A stretch of DNA of 64,000 nucleotides from Mycolicibacillus koreensis (GTDB lineage: Bacteria > Actinomycetota > Actinomycetes > Mycobacteriales > Mycobacteriaceae), in the NCBI RefSeq assembly GCF_002104795.1, contig NZ_NCXO01000013.1, positions 20,503 to 84,502 of the forward strand, in the 5' to 3' direction. Both the position numbers and the translations under genes were made by a program. Of the stretch, positions 32,941 to 41,209 are shown in pieces. Under the pieces are notes generated by a model. The model ran no database searches. It saw nothing but the letters and a program-made list of their open reading frames with translations, and was not told where the DNA came from. The stretch's first letter is position 1. Every line of letters begins with the position of its first letter.

Positions 32941-33387
32941 CTAAGCGGTGGCGTCGCGCTGGCTGTAGGGCACCGCGGACAGCAGCGTCACCGACACCGA
33001 GTCCCCGCTCGGGACGCGGTAGCTGCGCTGCTCGCCCGGGCGGGCGCCGGCCAGTGCGGTGCCCAGCGGGGACTGCGGCGAGTAGACCTCGATGTCGCCG
33101 GGGTCGACGTCGCGCACGCCGAGCAGAAACGTCTCGGTCTCCTTGGTGTCGTCGAACCGCACGGTGAGCACCATCCCGGGCTCGGCGATGCCGTCATCCG
33201 GCGGGTCCTCGCCGACGACGGCGTGGGAGAGCAGGTCGCGGATCTGCGCGATCCGTGCCCGGTTGGCTTGCAGGTGATCGAGGGCCACCGATTCGTCCTC
33301 CTCGTGGGTCTCGAGGAGCTCGTTCAACTCGGCCTGCAGCCGATTGTGTGCGCTGCGTGTCATCCAGACAGATTGCGGGCCGGTCAT
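32941..33387 (-). CDS. GreA/GreB-family elongation-factor-like protein
   Basis: The 148-residue protein has a charged helical N-terminus (MTRSAHNRLQAELNELLETH) and a C-terminal FKBP-like GreA domain (IEVYSPQSPLGTALAGARPG). The coiled-coil tip normally holds two acidic residues for transcript cleavage. Here the tip region reads HEEDESVALDHLQANRARIA, and I cannot be sure the pair is preserved. It may bind the RNA polymerase secondary channel without stimulating cleavage, as do several Gre-like factors. Confidence 0.8.
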   Translation of the reverse strand: MTGPQSVWMTRSAHNRLQAELNELLETHEEDESVALDHLQANRARIAQIRDLLSHAVVGEDPPDDGIAEPGMVLTVRFDDTKETETFLLGVRDVDPGDIEVYSPQSPLGTALAGARPGEQRSYRVPSGDSVSVTLLSAVPYSQRDATA

Positions 33388-33463
33388 CAGGTCTTCTCCG
33401 TTCTCGGGTATGCCGGGAAACTAGCAGGTGGTGGCTCGGTGGTGTGCGGGCGGTGCCGCGACG

Positions 33464-34705
33464 TTAACGCGCCGGATCGAAGTCGCGCAGTGCTGCGGGG
33501 AGTTTGCCGGTGGTGATCAGGTCGGTCAAGAGCCGACCGGTGGCCGGGCCCTGGGCGATACCCCACATTCCGTGCCCCCCTGCGACATAGATTCCACGCT
33601 CCGGAAGTTCTCCGATCAACGGCCGACCGTCGGCGGTCAACGGGCGTGGCCCCACCCACAGGTCGGTGCGTTGCGCCCAGTTTATCCCGTCGAGAAGCGG
33701 TGCGGCTGCCGCGGCGATCGCGTCGAACCTGGCCGGCACCGCCGGCGCATCCGCCGAGCGGAATTCCATGGTTCCGGCCACCCGCAGTTTGTCCCGGTAC
33801 GGGGTGCAGGCCACGCGGGCGTCGGGCAGGTAGATCGGTGTCGGCACCGGCCGGTCGGTGGGCACGGTGAACGAGTAGCCGCGCCCGGCGTGCACCGGGC
33901 TGCGGGTGCGCGAGCCCACCAGCTGCGACAGCCACGCCCCGGTGGCGATCACCGCGACGTCGGCGCGCAGGTCCGCGCCGTCGCGGGTCGCCACCACCGC
34001 CGCGCCGCGCTCGGACCGCACGGCGGTGACCTCGGCGATGGGCAGGTGTCCCCCGCGGTCGGCCACCGCGTTGCCCAAGGCGGTGACGAACCGGCCCGGG
34101 TCGAAGAAGCGTTGACCGTTGACGTTGACCGCGGCGGTGACCCGCGCCGAAGCCGCCGGGACCTGCTCGCGCAGCTCGGCACCGGAGAGCACAGTGGCAT
34201 CGACGGGCTGGCCGGTGTCGGCGAACCGCCGCAGTTCGGCTTCGAATCGGGTTGCCTGTTCGGTCGTTTCGAACACCGCGGTGATGGGCCCGTCGGTCGT
34301 CGGGGCGTCGACGCCGCCGGCGGCGAGCAGGTCGTAGGAGTCGAGGATCATCGCGTTGATTCCGACGGCGGCCTGCGCGGCGCGCCGCCACGCCGACCAT
34401 CGGCAGTGCGCGGCGAAGCGCAGCAAAAATCCCCACATGCGCCGGTCGGCGGAGAGCGCGATGCGCAGCGGCGCGGTCGGGTCCCACAGCGAGGTCAGCC
34501 CGTAGCGCAGTGCTGAGGGCTCGTTGAGCGGGATCGTCAACGCCGGTGAGATCCACCCGGCGTTGCCCCACGATGAGCCGGCCGCCACCCCGGCACGGTC
34601 GACGACGGTGACCTGCACCCCGCGTTCCTGCAGGAACCACGCCGTGGACAACCCGACGATCCCCGCTCCGACGACGATCGCGGTGCGCGGTGCGTTGCCT
34701 GCCAT
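33464..34705 (-). CDS. DadA-like FAD-dependent amino-acid oxidase/dehydrogenase
   Basis: The 413-residue protein has an N-terminal FAD motif, IVVGAGIVGLSTAWFLQERG, with VVDRAGVAAGSSWGNAG, and the C-terminal GHGMWGIAQGPATG that closes the FAD site in DAO-family enzymes. The domain order and length match the small subunit-like D-amino-acid dehydrogenase DadA. It probably oxidises an imino or amino acid, with electrons passed to quinone. It is divergent from the RDD gene, and 34706-34942 between them shows no gene. Confidence 0.8.
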   Translation of the reverse strand: MAGNAPRTAIVVGAGIVGLSTAWFLQERGVQVTVVDRAGVAAGSSWGNAGWISPALTIPLNEPSALRYGLTSLWDPTAPLRIALSADRRMWGFLLRFAAHCRWSAWRRAAQAAVGINAMILDSYDLLAAGGVDAPTTDGPITAVFETTEQATRFEAELRRFADTGQPVDATVLSGAELREQVPAASARVTAAVNVNGQRFFDPGRFVTALGNAVADRGGHLPIAEVTAVRSERGAAVVATRDGADLRADVAVIATGAWLSQLVGSRTRSPVHAGRGYSFTVPTDRPVPTPIYLPDARVACTPYRDKLRVAGTMEFRSADAPAVPARFDAIAAAAAPLLDGINWAQRTDLWVGPRPLTADGRPLIGELPERGIYVAGGHGMWGIAQGPATGRLLTDLITTGKLPAALRDFDPAR

Positions 34706-34942
34706 CCCTGTCCTCCGTCTCTCCTTCGGCGACCCGTCTCTTCCATGATGGTGAAAAATGTGGTTCGGCGCCGACGTCCGAGGCCGGCCGGCGCCGAACG
34801 GATAAACTGGCCGACGCAGATCGACGGACCGTCGGCAGCGCAGCCCGGTGGGGCCACGCTGATCAGGCGGGCGGCCATGGTCGCCGGGCCCACCGGGCAG
34901 TGAGCAACGGCGGCGGTTCGCGGTGACGGCGGGGTATTAGGG

Positions 34943-35494
34943 ATGTCAGGACGGTTCAGCGGCGCGACCTACGCGTGTCCGCACTGTGGTTTCGACACCC
35001 CCGCCGACGGGGAGTTCTGCACGATGTGCGGCCGCGCCCTGCCGCCGGTCGATCCGTCGGTCTATCAACCGGCCGGGCGGGTGGTCCGCTGCAGCGCTTT
35101 CCTGCTCGACCTGGCGGCGATGCTCAGCCCCGCACTGCCCTTGGCGGTGATCGCCGCCCTGCTGGGGGTCGCGGCAGTGGTCTACCTGGTGGTGCCGGTC
35201 GGTTTCGTCGCGATCTGGGCCTGGATGCAGATCTGGCAGTCGCTGTCGGGCAGCACCTTCGGCAAGTCGATTCTGGGTCTTCGCTTAGTCCGGGCCGCCG
35301 ACTTCCGTCCGCCGGGACTGGCCGCCACGCTCGGGCGCAGCCTGATCTTTCTGCTCACCGTCGGGGTGGCCGGGTTGCCGGTGCTGCGGGGCGCACCCGG
35401 CTGGCATGACCGCCTCACCGGTCTCACCGTGCTCGATGTGCTCAACGGCGCCGACCCGGTCGCCGGGCCACCCCGCCTCGACGACTACCGCTGA
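34943..35494 (+). CDS. RDD-family membrane protein with zinc-ribbon
   Basis: The 183-residue protein opens with a zinc-ribbon-like CxxC-x10-CxxC (Cys12, Cys15, Cys26, Cys29), then the RDD-domain membrane part: CSAFLLDLAAML, two helices, and STFGKSILGLRLVRA, which is the family marker. A last helix precedes WHDRLTGLTVL. RDD proteins are often encoded near secretion or transport genes. Here it is convergent with the polytopic gene. Confidence 0.8.
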   Translation: MSGRFSGATYACPHCGFDTPADGEFCTMCGRALPPVDPSVYQPAGRVVRCSAFLLDLAAMLSPALPLAVIAALLGVAAVVYLVVPVGFVAIWAWMQIWQSLSGSTFGKSILGLRLVRAADFRPPGLAATLGRSLIFLLTVGVAGLPVLRGAPGWHDRLTGLTVLDVLNGADPVAGPPRLDDYR

Positions 35495-35506
35495 GGCGCG
35501 GCGCGC

Positions 35507-36988
35507 TCAGTCCGGCCGCTCCGACGGCGGCGCGGCGATCTTCGGCGGTGCGGGCGGGCCGGCCGCGGCGATCTTCGGCGGTGCCGCGATCTTCGGCGCC
35601 GCGCTCTTGGGAGCCGGGCTTTTGGGAGCCGCGCTTTTGGGAGCCGCCGCGGGCCGCTGCGCCGGGGGCGTCGGGCGCGCCGGCGGCACCGGGCGCGCCG
35701 CGATCTCGGTCACCCACACCGCGGTGAGCAGCACCGCCGCGGCCACGGCCACCGTCACATCGAATGTGCTGGTGATCTGCTGGGACAGCGAATTGCCGAA
35801 CACGGCGTTGATCACCCCGGGGTTCAGCGGCTCACTGCGCGGGACCAACGCGACCCCCAGGATCAGCCGGCACACCGCCACCACGGACAGGGCGCCGAAC
35901 AGCACCGCACTCACCGCGCGCGGGGCGGCTCGGCCGGTCCCGTTGAGCGCCAACCAGATTGCGATCACTGCCGCGATCACGTCGGCGGCCATCAACGCGG
36001 TGTTGTTGTACGGCGGGCCGGGCAGGTCGAGCACCCCGGTCAGCGCCACCCCGGTGATCCTCAGCACCGCCGTGCCGCCGCACCACGCCGCGATGAGGAT
36101 CAGCGTTGACCGGGCGGCAGCGGGCCAGAGTCGGGCCGCATCGCCGGACCTCACCGCCGCCACCACGGCGGGGCCGACGAGCGCGGCGGCGGCGACCCAG
36201 GCCAGATACCCCTCGAAACCCACCCCCGCGGTACCGGTGTTCTGCGCGATCCCGTGAAAACTGTCCAGATCCCGCCCGACGGGCAACACCCACACCAGCG
36301 TGGCGGCCAGCCCCGCCGATCCGCCGAGCACCACCGTGGCCAGTCGCGCCGCGGCGCCACCGGTGATCAGCCACCGTCCCGCGATGATCACCGGTACCAC
36401 CGCGACCACGCTGAACAGCAGCGCCGAGACCGCGGTCATCAGGTTGGCAGCTCCGGCGGCCCCGCCGAGACCGGACACCACGTATCGGGTGCGCAGGTAC
36501 AGGTTGAGCAGAGCAGCGCCCACACCCGCCACGATCGAGAGCACCCCCAGCACCCGGCACGCTGTGGCGGTGCCGGGGGTCTCGGTGGCGGCACCCTGCG
36601 CCGGCCGGGCCGCCAACAACGCTCCGGCCAGCCCCAGCCAGGCGCCGGGCCCGACGCCGGGAGCGACGGCGCCGGTGCCGGTGTGGCGCACCGCAACAAC
36701 GATGCTCACCACCGTGAATCCAGCAACCACCAGCAGATAGGGCAGGGTCAACGGTCCGCGCAGCGACTCGGCGGCGCCCGCACCGCGACGCCAGCGATCC
36801 ACCAGCGGCGCAAGCGCGGCCAGCGTCACCACGACCAGCAGCGCGTACACCCAACCGGGGGTTGCGTCGATGCCCAGCCCGACATGGATGTTCCACGGCA
36901 GCAGCAGGCCGGCGAGGAGCAGCGCCGCCGCGATCGCCAGGTGGGCCCGGTCCCCGCGACGGTCGGTGCTGAGGCTCATATCGGTCAT
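35507..36988 (-). CDS. Polytopic membrane protein with Pro/Ala/Lys tail
   Basis: From the second ATG at 36988 there are 493 residues; an adjacent ATG at 36991 lies directly against GGAG. About ten to twelve hydrophobic helices span residues 15-430 (for example AHLAIAAALLLAGLLLP). The C-terminal 65 residues are a repeated low-complexity tail, with several PKSAAPKS and PKIAAPPK units, probably cytoplasmic. I do not recognise the family and make no functional claim. The stop codon of the upstream DUF7159-like gene is only six bases before the first ATG, so the two are in one operon. Confidence 0.7.
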   Translation of the reverse strand: MTDMSLSTDRRGDRAHLAIAAALLLAGLLLPWNIHVGLGIDATPGWVYALLVVVTLAALAPLVDRWRRGAGAAESLRGPLTLPYLLVVAGFTVVSIVVAVRHTGTGAVAPGVGPGAWLGLAGALLAARPAQGAATETPGTATACRVLGVLSIVAGVGAALLNLYLRTRYVVSGLGGAAGAANLMTAVSALLFSVVAVVPVIIAGRWLITGGAAARLATVVLGGSAGLAATLVWVLPVGRDLDSFHGIAQNTGTAGVGFEGYLAWVAAAALVGPAVVAAVRSGDAARLWPAAARSTLILIAAWCGGTAVLRITGVALTGVLDLPGPPYNNTALMAADVIAAVIAIWLALNGTGRAAPRAVSAVLFGALSVVAVCRLILGVALVPRSEPLNPGVINAVFGNSLSQQITSTFDVTVAVAAAVLLTAVWVTEIAARPVPPARPTPPAQRPAAAPKSAAPKSPAPKSAAPKIAAPPKIAAAGPPAPPKIAAPPSERPD

Positions 36989-36997
36989 CATCTCCTG

Positions 36998-39196
36998 CTA
37001 TTCGGAGCTGTCGCCGCCGAAATCCGGCATCTTCAGGTCGGGCATGGTGACATCCGGTTTCGACGGGGCCTGTTGGACCGGGGCCTGCTGCACGGGCGCC
37101 TGCTGGACTGGGGCGGGCTGGACTGGCGCCGGCTGGACTGGGGCGGGTTCTTGAGGCTGGGGTTTCGGCGCCTGGGTGGGCACCTCGACGGGTGCCTCAG
37201 GTGGTGCCTGCCGCTGCGGGGGCGCCTCCTGCGTCGGCGCCTCGGCGGGCGCTTCCACCGGGGCCCGGGTGGGGGCCTCCGTCACCGGTGCCGGCGCCTC
37301 GGTGGGCGCCTCGACGGGCGCCTGTGTCGTCGGTGCGCGCGGGGCCTCGCTGGGCTCCTCGCTCGGTGCCGGTTTCCGGCTGGGAGCCGGTTTCGTCGAC
37401 GGTTTGTCGGTGGCGCTCGGCGTTGCGGCCGGGGCGCTGGGCTCGGAGGTCACCGCAGTGCGCTGCCCCGGGGTCTCCGACGACGGCGGCGCCTCGGAGG
37501 GACGCTCCTCGCTTTGCTCGGCACTGGTGTCCGGCGCCACCGCGGGTTCGCTGGGCTGGCCGGACCGGCGCAGTTCGGAGGCCGGCGTGGTCAGCGGCGA
37601 CTCGGTTCCCGGGGTCGGGGTCGACGTGGGGGAGGTGGCCAGGTCGGGGAAGACCGGTGGACCGCTCTGCTCAGGGGCGACCGCCGGGCCGGTGCCGACC
37701 AAGGTGGGTTTGAGACCGTCGACGTCGGTGATCGGCACGGTCAGGGGGGACACCCCCGGGGTGTCAGCGGTGCTGGGCAGCTCGCTGATCTCGGTGACGC
37801 CCTCGGGAAGCAGCGCAGATTTCTGTTCCGGTGTGGCGGTGGCCGAGAAAAACTCCCGGGGAATGCTGGTGGTCACCGTCGCCGGATCGAACGGCGCCGA
37901 TGCGGCGGCGGAGGTCGCGGTCACCGTGGCAGGCGCGGCGAACAACGCCCCCTGGGTGGGGCTGACCGCGACGACACTGCCCAGATCCGCCAGCGAGGGC
38001 CCGGCCACCCCGGCGACCATGTTGGTGAGCACGTTCGCGCCGACCATGGCGGCGGACTCCACGGCGCTCGGGACCACCAGGTTGCTCATGTAATAGAGCA
38101 CATCGACCGGGGTGTACCGAGAGAAGTCCGGTATCAGCCGAGCGACCAACAGCTGGGTCAGCGGGTCCACCGCGCCGGGCACCACCGGCACTCCGGGTGC
38201 CGGGGGTATTACGGCGGGCGGCGCCGGCAGCGGTGCCGTCGCGTCGCGCACCCCGAACGTGCCGTCGGGATACATGTCGATCAGCGACGTGGCGCTGTTC
38301 ACCGGCTTGGTCAGGGATTTCGGTTCGAATGTGCGCACCGTCGGGGTGACCCCGGGGGGCGGCAGCTGTTCGACGACGGTCCAGTTGTCGGCGTCCGGTT
38401 GGACACCCTGGCCCGGGCTGGTGGGGAAATACTTCCCCGGTACCGCGTCGTCCTGGGTGCGGATCGCCTGCTGGCTGTTGACCGGCTTGACCCCGATCGC
38501 GACCCCGACGGCGAGCGCGGCGAAACCGACCACGACGGCCGCCGCCACGGTGCTGCCCAGCAGCAGGGCCCGAGGCCGGTGCGCGGCAACCGACGCCGGG
38601 CCGGTCGCTGTCGGCTCGTTTGCCCAGTCGTCACCGGTTCCGTCGGCGACCCCGCCGGCCCCGCCATAGCCGTCATAGTCGCCGAAGCCCTCGAGGTCAT
38701 CACCCTCGTCGACCTCGGAATAGGCCAGTTGTTCGCCCTGGGGGCTCAGCGTCGTCATCCCCGGATCGGCCGTATCGCTCGGGTTGACCGCAGCGGCCGC
38801 AGCGGTCGGCGGCATCGCCGGGGACAGCTCGGTGGCGGCGCCGTCGGCCACGACCGGGGCGGCGGTGGTCGACGCACCGGCGACCAGAGGGCCGGCCGCG
38901 GTGGGCGGATCGGCGGCGGGCTCGACGGTGACGCCGGCCAATCCCGCGGCAGTGAGCGCCTGCACCAGCCGGTCGCCCTGGGCCGCGGCGGTGGCGCTGA
39001 CCCGGGTGGCGACCAGCCGGTGGCCGGTGTCGGTGAGCGCGCGATCGGTGGAGGCCAACGTCGACACCAGCGGATCGATGTCCCCGCCGCCCACCGCGAC
39101 CCGCGACTCGTCGATCACCGACTCTGCCGCCGCGGCGTCGGACAGAACGATCCGCGCCTCCTCATCGGTGACCGATACCCCGAGGACAACGTCCAT
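36998..39196 (-). CDS. Large membrane-anchored Pro/Ala-rich protein (DUF7159-like N-terminus)
   Basis: ATG 39196 with GAGAGGTGG upstream gives 732 residues; an earlier in-frame start at 39238 adds 14 without a site. The N-terminal 60 residues (MDVVLGVSVTDEEARIVLSD) match a mycobacterial domain with a faint actin/Hsp70-like phosphate-1 look. A linker leads to one transmembrane helix (LLLGSTVAAAVVVGFAALAV) near residue 215. The long external part becomes Pro/Ala/Glu-rich, ending in several PVQQAPVQQAP repeats. The layout recalls ESX-associated anchored proteins, but no catalytic site is visible. Confidence 0.7.
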   Translation of the reverse strand: MDVVLGVSVTDEEARIVLSDAAAAESVIDESRVAVGGGDIDPLVSTLASTDRALTDTGHRLVATRVSATAAAQGDRLVQALTAAGLAGVTVEPAADPPTAAGPLVAGASTTAAPVVADGAATELSPAMPPTAAAAAVNPSDTADPGMTTLSPQGEQLAYSEVDEGDDLEGFGDYDGYGGAGGVADGTGDDWANEPTATGPASVAAHRPRALLLGSTVAAAVVVGFAALAVGVAIGVKPVNSQQAIRTQDDAVPGKYFPTSPGQGVQPDADNWTVVEQLPPPGVTPTVRTFEPKSLTKPVNSATSLIDMYPDGTFGVRDATAPLPAPPAVIPPAPGVPVVPGAVDPLTQLLVARLIPDFSRYTPVDVLYYMSNLVVPSAVESAAMVGANVLTNMVAGVAGPSLADLGSVVAVSPTQGALFAAPATVTATSAAASAPFDPATVTTSIPREFFSATATPEQKSALLPEGVTEISELPSTADTPGVSPLTVPITDVDGLKPTLVGTGPAVAPEQSGPPVFPDLATSPTSTPTPGTESPLTTPASELRRSGQPSEPAVAPDTSAEQSEERPSEAPPSSETPGQRTAVTSEPSAPAATPSATDKPSTKPAPSRKPAPSEEPSEAPRAPTTQAPVEAPTEAPAPVTEAPTRAPVEAPAEAPTQEAPPQRQAPPEAPVEVPTQAPKPQPQEPAPVQPAPVQPAPVQQAPVQQAPVQQAPSKPDVTMPDLKMPDFGGDSSE

Positions 39197-39534
39197 GGTG
39201 TCCACCTCTCCCCTCACGGTCGGCGACGGTGTATTCACCGACCGCGCCAGCGCTCACTGTATTCATTGTCGTCGCTGCATGCGACGGTGTTACCGGATGC
39301 GGCGAACTCGGCCTCGACACTTCGCCGTCCGCGCGGTCGACGCGTCCATTTCGCCCATCTGAACGGGGAAAATAGTAGGATTGAGACAGCGTTAATCGCT
39401 GCTCACCCGATCTACCCATGCCGGTGTGGCCGCGTGGGCTGCCGTCGTCCGTTGACGGTCGGTCCTCGTGCGCGACGGCGGGATGCCGCCGCGTGGTCCG
39501 TGGACCGGGGACAGGGCCGGATGAAGGAGGAGAC

Positions 39535-39804
39535 GTGACGGTTCACCCGCAAGACATCGAACAGGTTCGCCAACTCGCCACCCAACTGCGCATCCGCGCC
39601 GCCGCGCTGGAGGAGAACGTCACGCAGGTGACCACAGCGATCCGCGCGGTGAACTGGACCGGCGAAGAGGCGGCCAAGTTCAAGTCCGACTGGTTCGACA
39701 CCCACCTGCCCAACGCGGAGGCGGTGATCGCCACCATGCGGGACGGCTCGGAGAAGGCCGCCGCCGACGCCGCCGACGCCGCCAAGCGGGTGCCGAGCCG
39801 CTGA
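39535..39804 (+). CDS. WXG100-family (EsxA-like) protein
   Basis: GTG at 39535 follows AAGGAGG; the 89-residue product has helix-WTG-helix with the WXG motif at residues 41-43 (RAVNWTGEEAAKFKSDW). It lacks an obvious C-terminal YxxxD/E secretion signal (ADAADAAKRVPSR). Such proteins are exported by type VII systems as dimers. No EccC-type ATPase or partner WXG100 gene is visible here. It is divergent from the DUF7159-like operon, across a 338-bp gap in which I see no other gene. Confidence 0.8.
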   Translation: MTVHPQDIEQVRQLATQLRIRAAALEENVTQVTTAIRAVNWTGEEAAKFKSDWFDTHLPNAEAVIATMRDGSEKAAADAADAAKRVPSR

Positions 39805-39932
39805 TCCGGGCCGCGGGACGACGGACCGCAGCCGTGCCCTCCCTGAACGACCGGGAAATCCTGGCACGCTACCGAACCAAGCACGCGCGTCCCCATTTTT
39901 GAGTGGGCGGGTGAAGTTCTGTCCCGGATATC

Positions 39933-40466
39933 CTAAAAATTCCCGCCGATCGCTGCTGCGATGGCCTTGGTCGGCAAGAGCAGATGCAACGGGTCGATCG
40001 GCGAGGGCAGGAATTCGGCATGGTGCAGGTAGAACGCCCGAGCAGCGTCGTCGCGGGCGTGAACGAGCAGCGCTGGAGCTGCCACAGACTCCGAAAGTTG
40101 CAGGACTCGGCGCAGCACATCACGCAACAGACCCCACCCGAGACCGCAGCCCTGCCATTCGACATCTACCGCCAGTCTGGCCAGCAGGAAACACGGCACC
40201 GTCGCGGGTGCGCGTTTGGCGATCGCTTCAGGGGCTTCGCTACGCGCGATACCAGCAACGGTGATGGCGTAGTAACCGACAACCCGGCCCTCGAAGATGC
40301 TCACGTAGGTGGTCGCGTTGTTGGCTCGCTGATTCTGCCAGCTGTACTTCGCTAGCCATTCGTCCAGCTCGGCGGCGCCGGAGGAGAATCCGGTCCGGTC
40401 GTGCTCGCTGGTCAGTTTCTGTGGTGGCTTCGGCTTGCGCGCACTGCTCTTAGAGCCGCTAGTCAC
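39933..40466 (-). CDS. GNAT-fold toxin of a type II toxin-antitoxin pair
   Basis: The 177-residue GNAT protein has the acetyl-CoA loop EWQGCGLGWGLLRDVL and ends with AFYLHHAEFLPSP, whose Tyr is the catalytic position in TacT/AtaT-type toxins. These acetylate charged tRNA and block translation. The start is GTG 40466, seven bases after the antitoxin stop. Rv0919 of M. tuberculosis is a likely relative. It lies outside the integrated element, next to its left attachment site. Confidence 0.85.
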   Translation of the reverse strand: MTSGSKSSARKPKPPQKLTSEHDRTGFSSGAAELDEWLAKYSWQNQRANNATTYVSIFEGRVVGYYAITVAGIARSEAPEAIAKRAPATVPCFLLARLAVDVEWQGCGLGWGLLRDVLRRVLQLSESVAAPALLVHARDDAARAFYLHHAEFLPSPIDPLHLLLPTKAIAAAIGGNF

Positions 40467-40472
40467 CCGCGG

Positions 40473-40775
40473 TCACTCCTCTTCTGCGAATGGGCTTTCA
40501 CGCTGCAGTAGCTGCCGCAGCTTCGGCATGGGCTGCAGCGGCGCATCCAGGAGTTCCTGGAACCGCTCCCATTGCTCATCGTTAGCCACAAACCACTTGC
40601 GGTCGGCGAGTATCCGCTCGGCACTTTCCAGAACGCTGTCCAGGATGAAGTCGGTGACAGTACGGTCGGCGGCTTCAGCAGCCTGTCGGATCAACAGCTG
40701 CTGTTGAGCGCTGGCCCTGAAGTTCAGTCGCTGATCACGGGTGGCTTTAGTGGACGGACCGTGGACGTTGCTCAT
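40473..40775 (-). CDS. DUF1778-family antitoxin
   Basis: ATG 40775 gives 100 residues. The N-terminal ribbon-helix-helix segment (RLNFRASAQQQLLIRQAAEA) and DFILDSVLESAERILAD are the DUF1778/TacA hallmark. The C-terminus (LDAPLQPMPKLRQLLQRESP) would wrap the GNAT toxin and block its active site. It is the first gene of the pair. The promoter has a TATAAC at -10 (40820-40825, minus strand) between the operator halves. Confidence 0.88.
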   Translation of the reverse strand: MSNVHGPSTKATRDQRLNFRASAQQQLLIRQAAEAADRTVTDFILDSVLESAERILADRKWFVANDEQWERFQELLDAPLQPMPKLRQLLQRESPFAEEE

Positions 40776-40800
40776 GATCTGCCTCATCTTGTTAGACGAT

Positions 40801-40864
40801 GTGCGTACAGCGTACATACGTTATAGCAGAAAGCCGACCTTGTTTGTATGTACTCCGTATGCAC
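40801..40864. promoter_or_regulatory. Four-half-site operator/promoter of the toxin-antitoxin pair
   Basis: Inner arms gtacatac (40812-40819) and gtatgtac (40846-40853) are exact reverse complements. Outer arms gtgcgtac (40801-40808) and gtatgcac (40857-40864) match with one mismatch. All four share a centre at 40832.5, and each outer arm sits 11 bp from its inner neighbour. This suits cooperative binding by ribbon-helix-helix dimers. Confidence 0.7.
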
Positions 40865-40961
40865 ACGCCATGTCCTGGAAGAAGGACAGGAACGATGTTG
40901 GGTGCTCTATTACGTCAAACCCGACGCAACTTAAAAAAACCACCCCTGAACTGCAGAAATC

Positions 40962-41010
40962 CTGTGGAGCTAAGGGGATTCGAACCCCTGACCCCCACAC
41001 TGCCAGTGTG
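40962..41010 (-). repeat. attL: 49-bp duplicate of tRNA-Ala 3' half
   Basis: This 49-bp sequence is identical to 53131-53179. Positions 40965-41010 are the 3' part of tRNA-Ala(GGC), from the anticodon loop to the discriminator base, without the 5' half. It is the displaced end of the chromosomal tRNA gene after integration. Confidence 0.9.
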
Positions 41011-41209
41011 AAACGGGGTGTGCTGGCTCGTATTCCGGTGTCCACACCGTGCCGATTAGTCCAGGTCAGCGAGTCCACGTCGGGCCGATATGTCCAACCC
41101 GTATTTGCCCGTGATCGAGAGTCTTAGGACACGGCTAGGACACATCGAACAGGGGTTCGCCGACGCAGCCGGTCCGGTTCGTCGTAGGCGGTTCCTAGAC
41201 TGCGGCACC

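Noticed and set aside
37000..37200. CRISPR-like or tandem DNA repeats
   Set aside because: The periodic sequence encodes the PVQQAP-type protein repeat, with no spacers.
36254..39538. A 1,094-residue open frame opposite the membrane-protein genes
   Set aside because: Gly/Arg-rich composition typical of antisense frames; the minus-strand genes have signals and ribosome sites.
39933..40864. Toxin-antitoxin pair as part of the integrated element
   Set aside because: It lies left of attL, outside the 49-bp repeats; it may belong to an older insertion, but nothing shows that.
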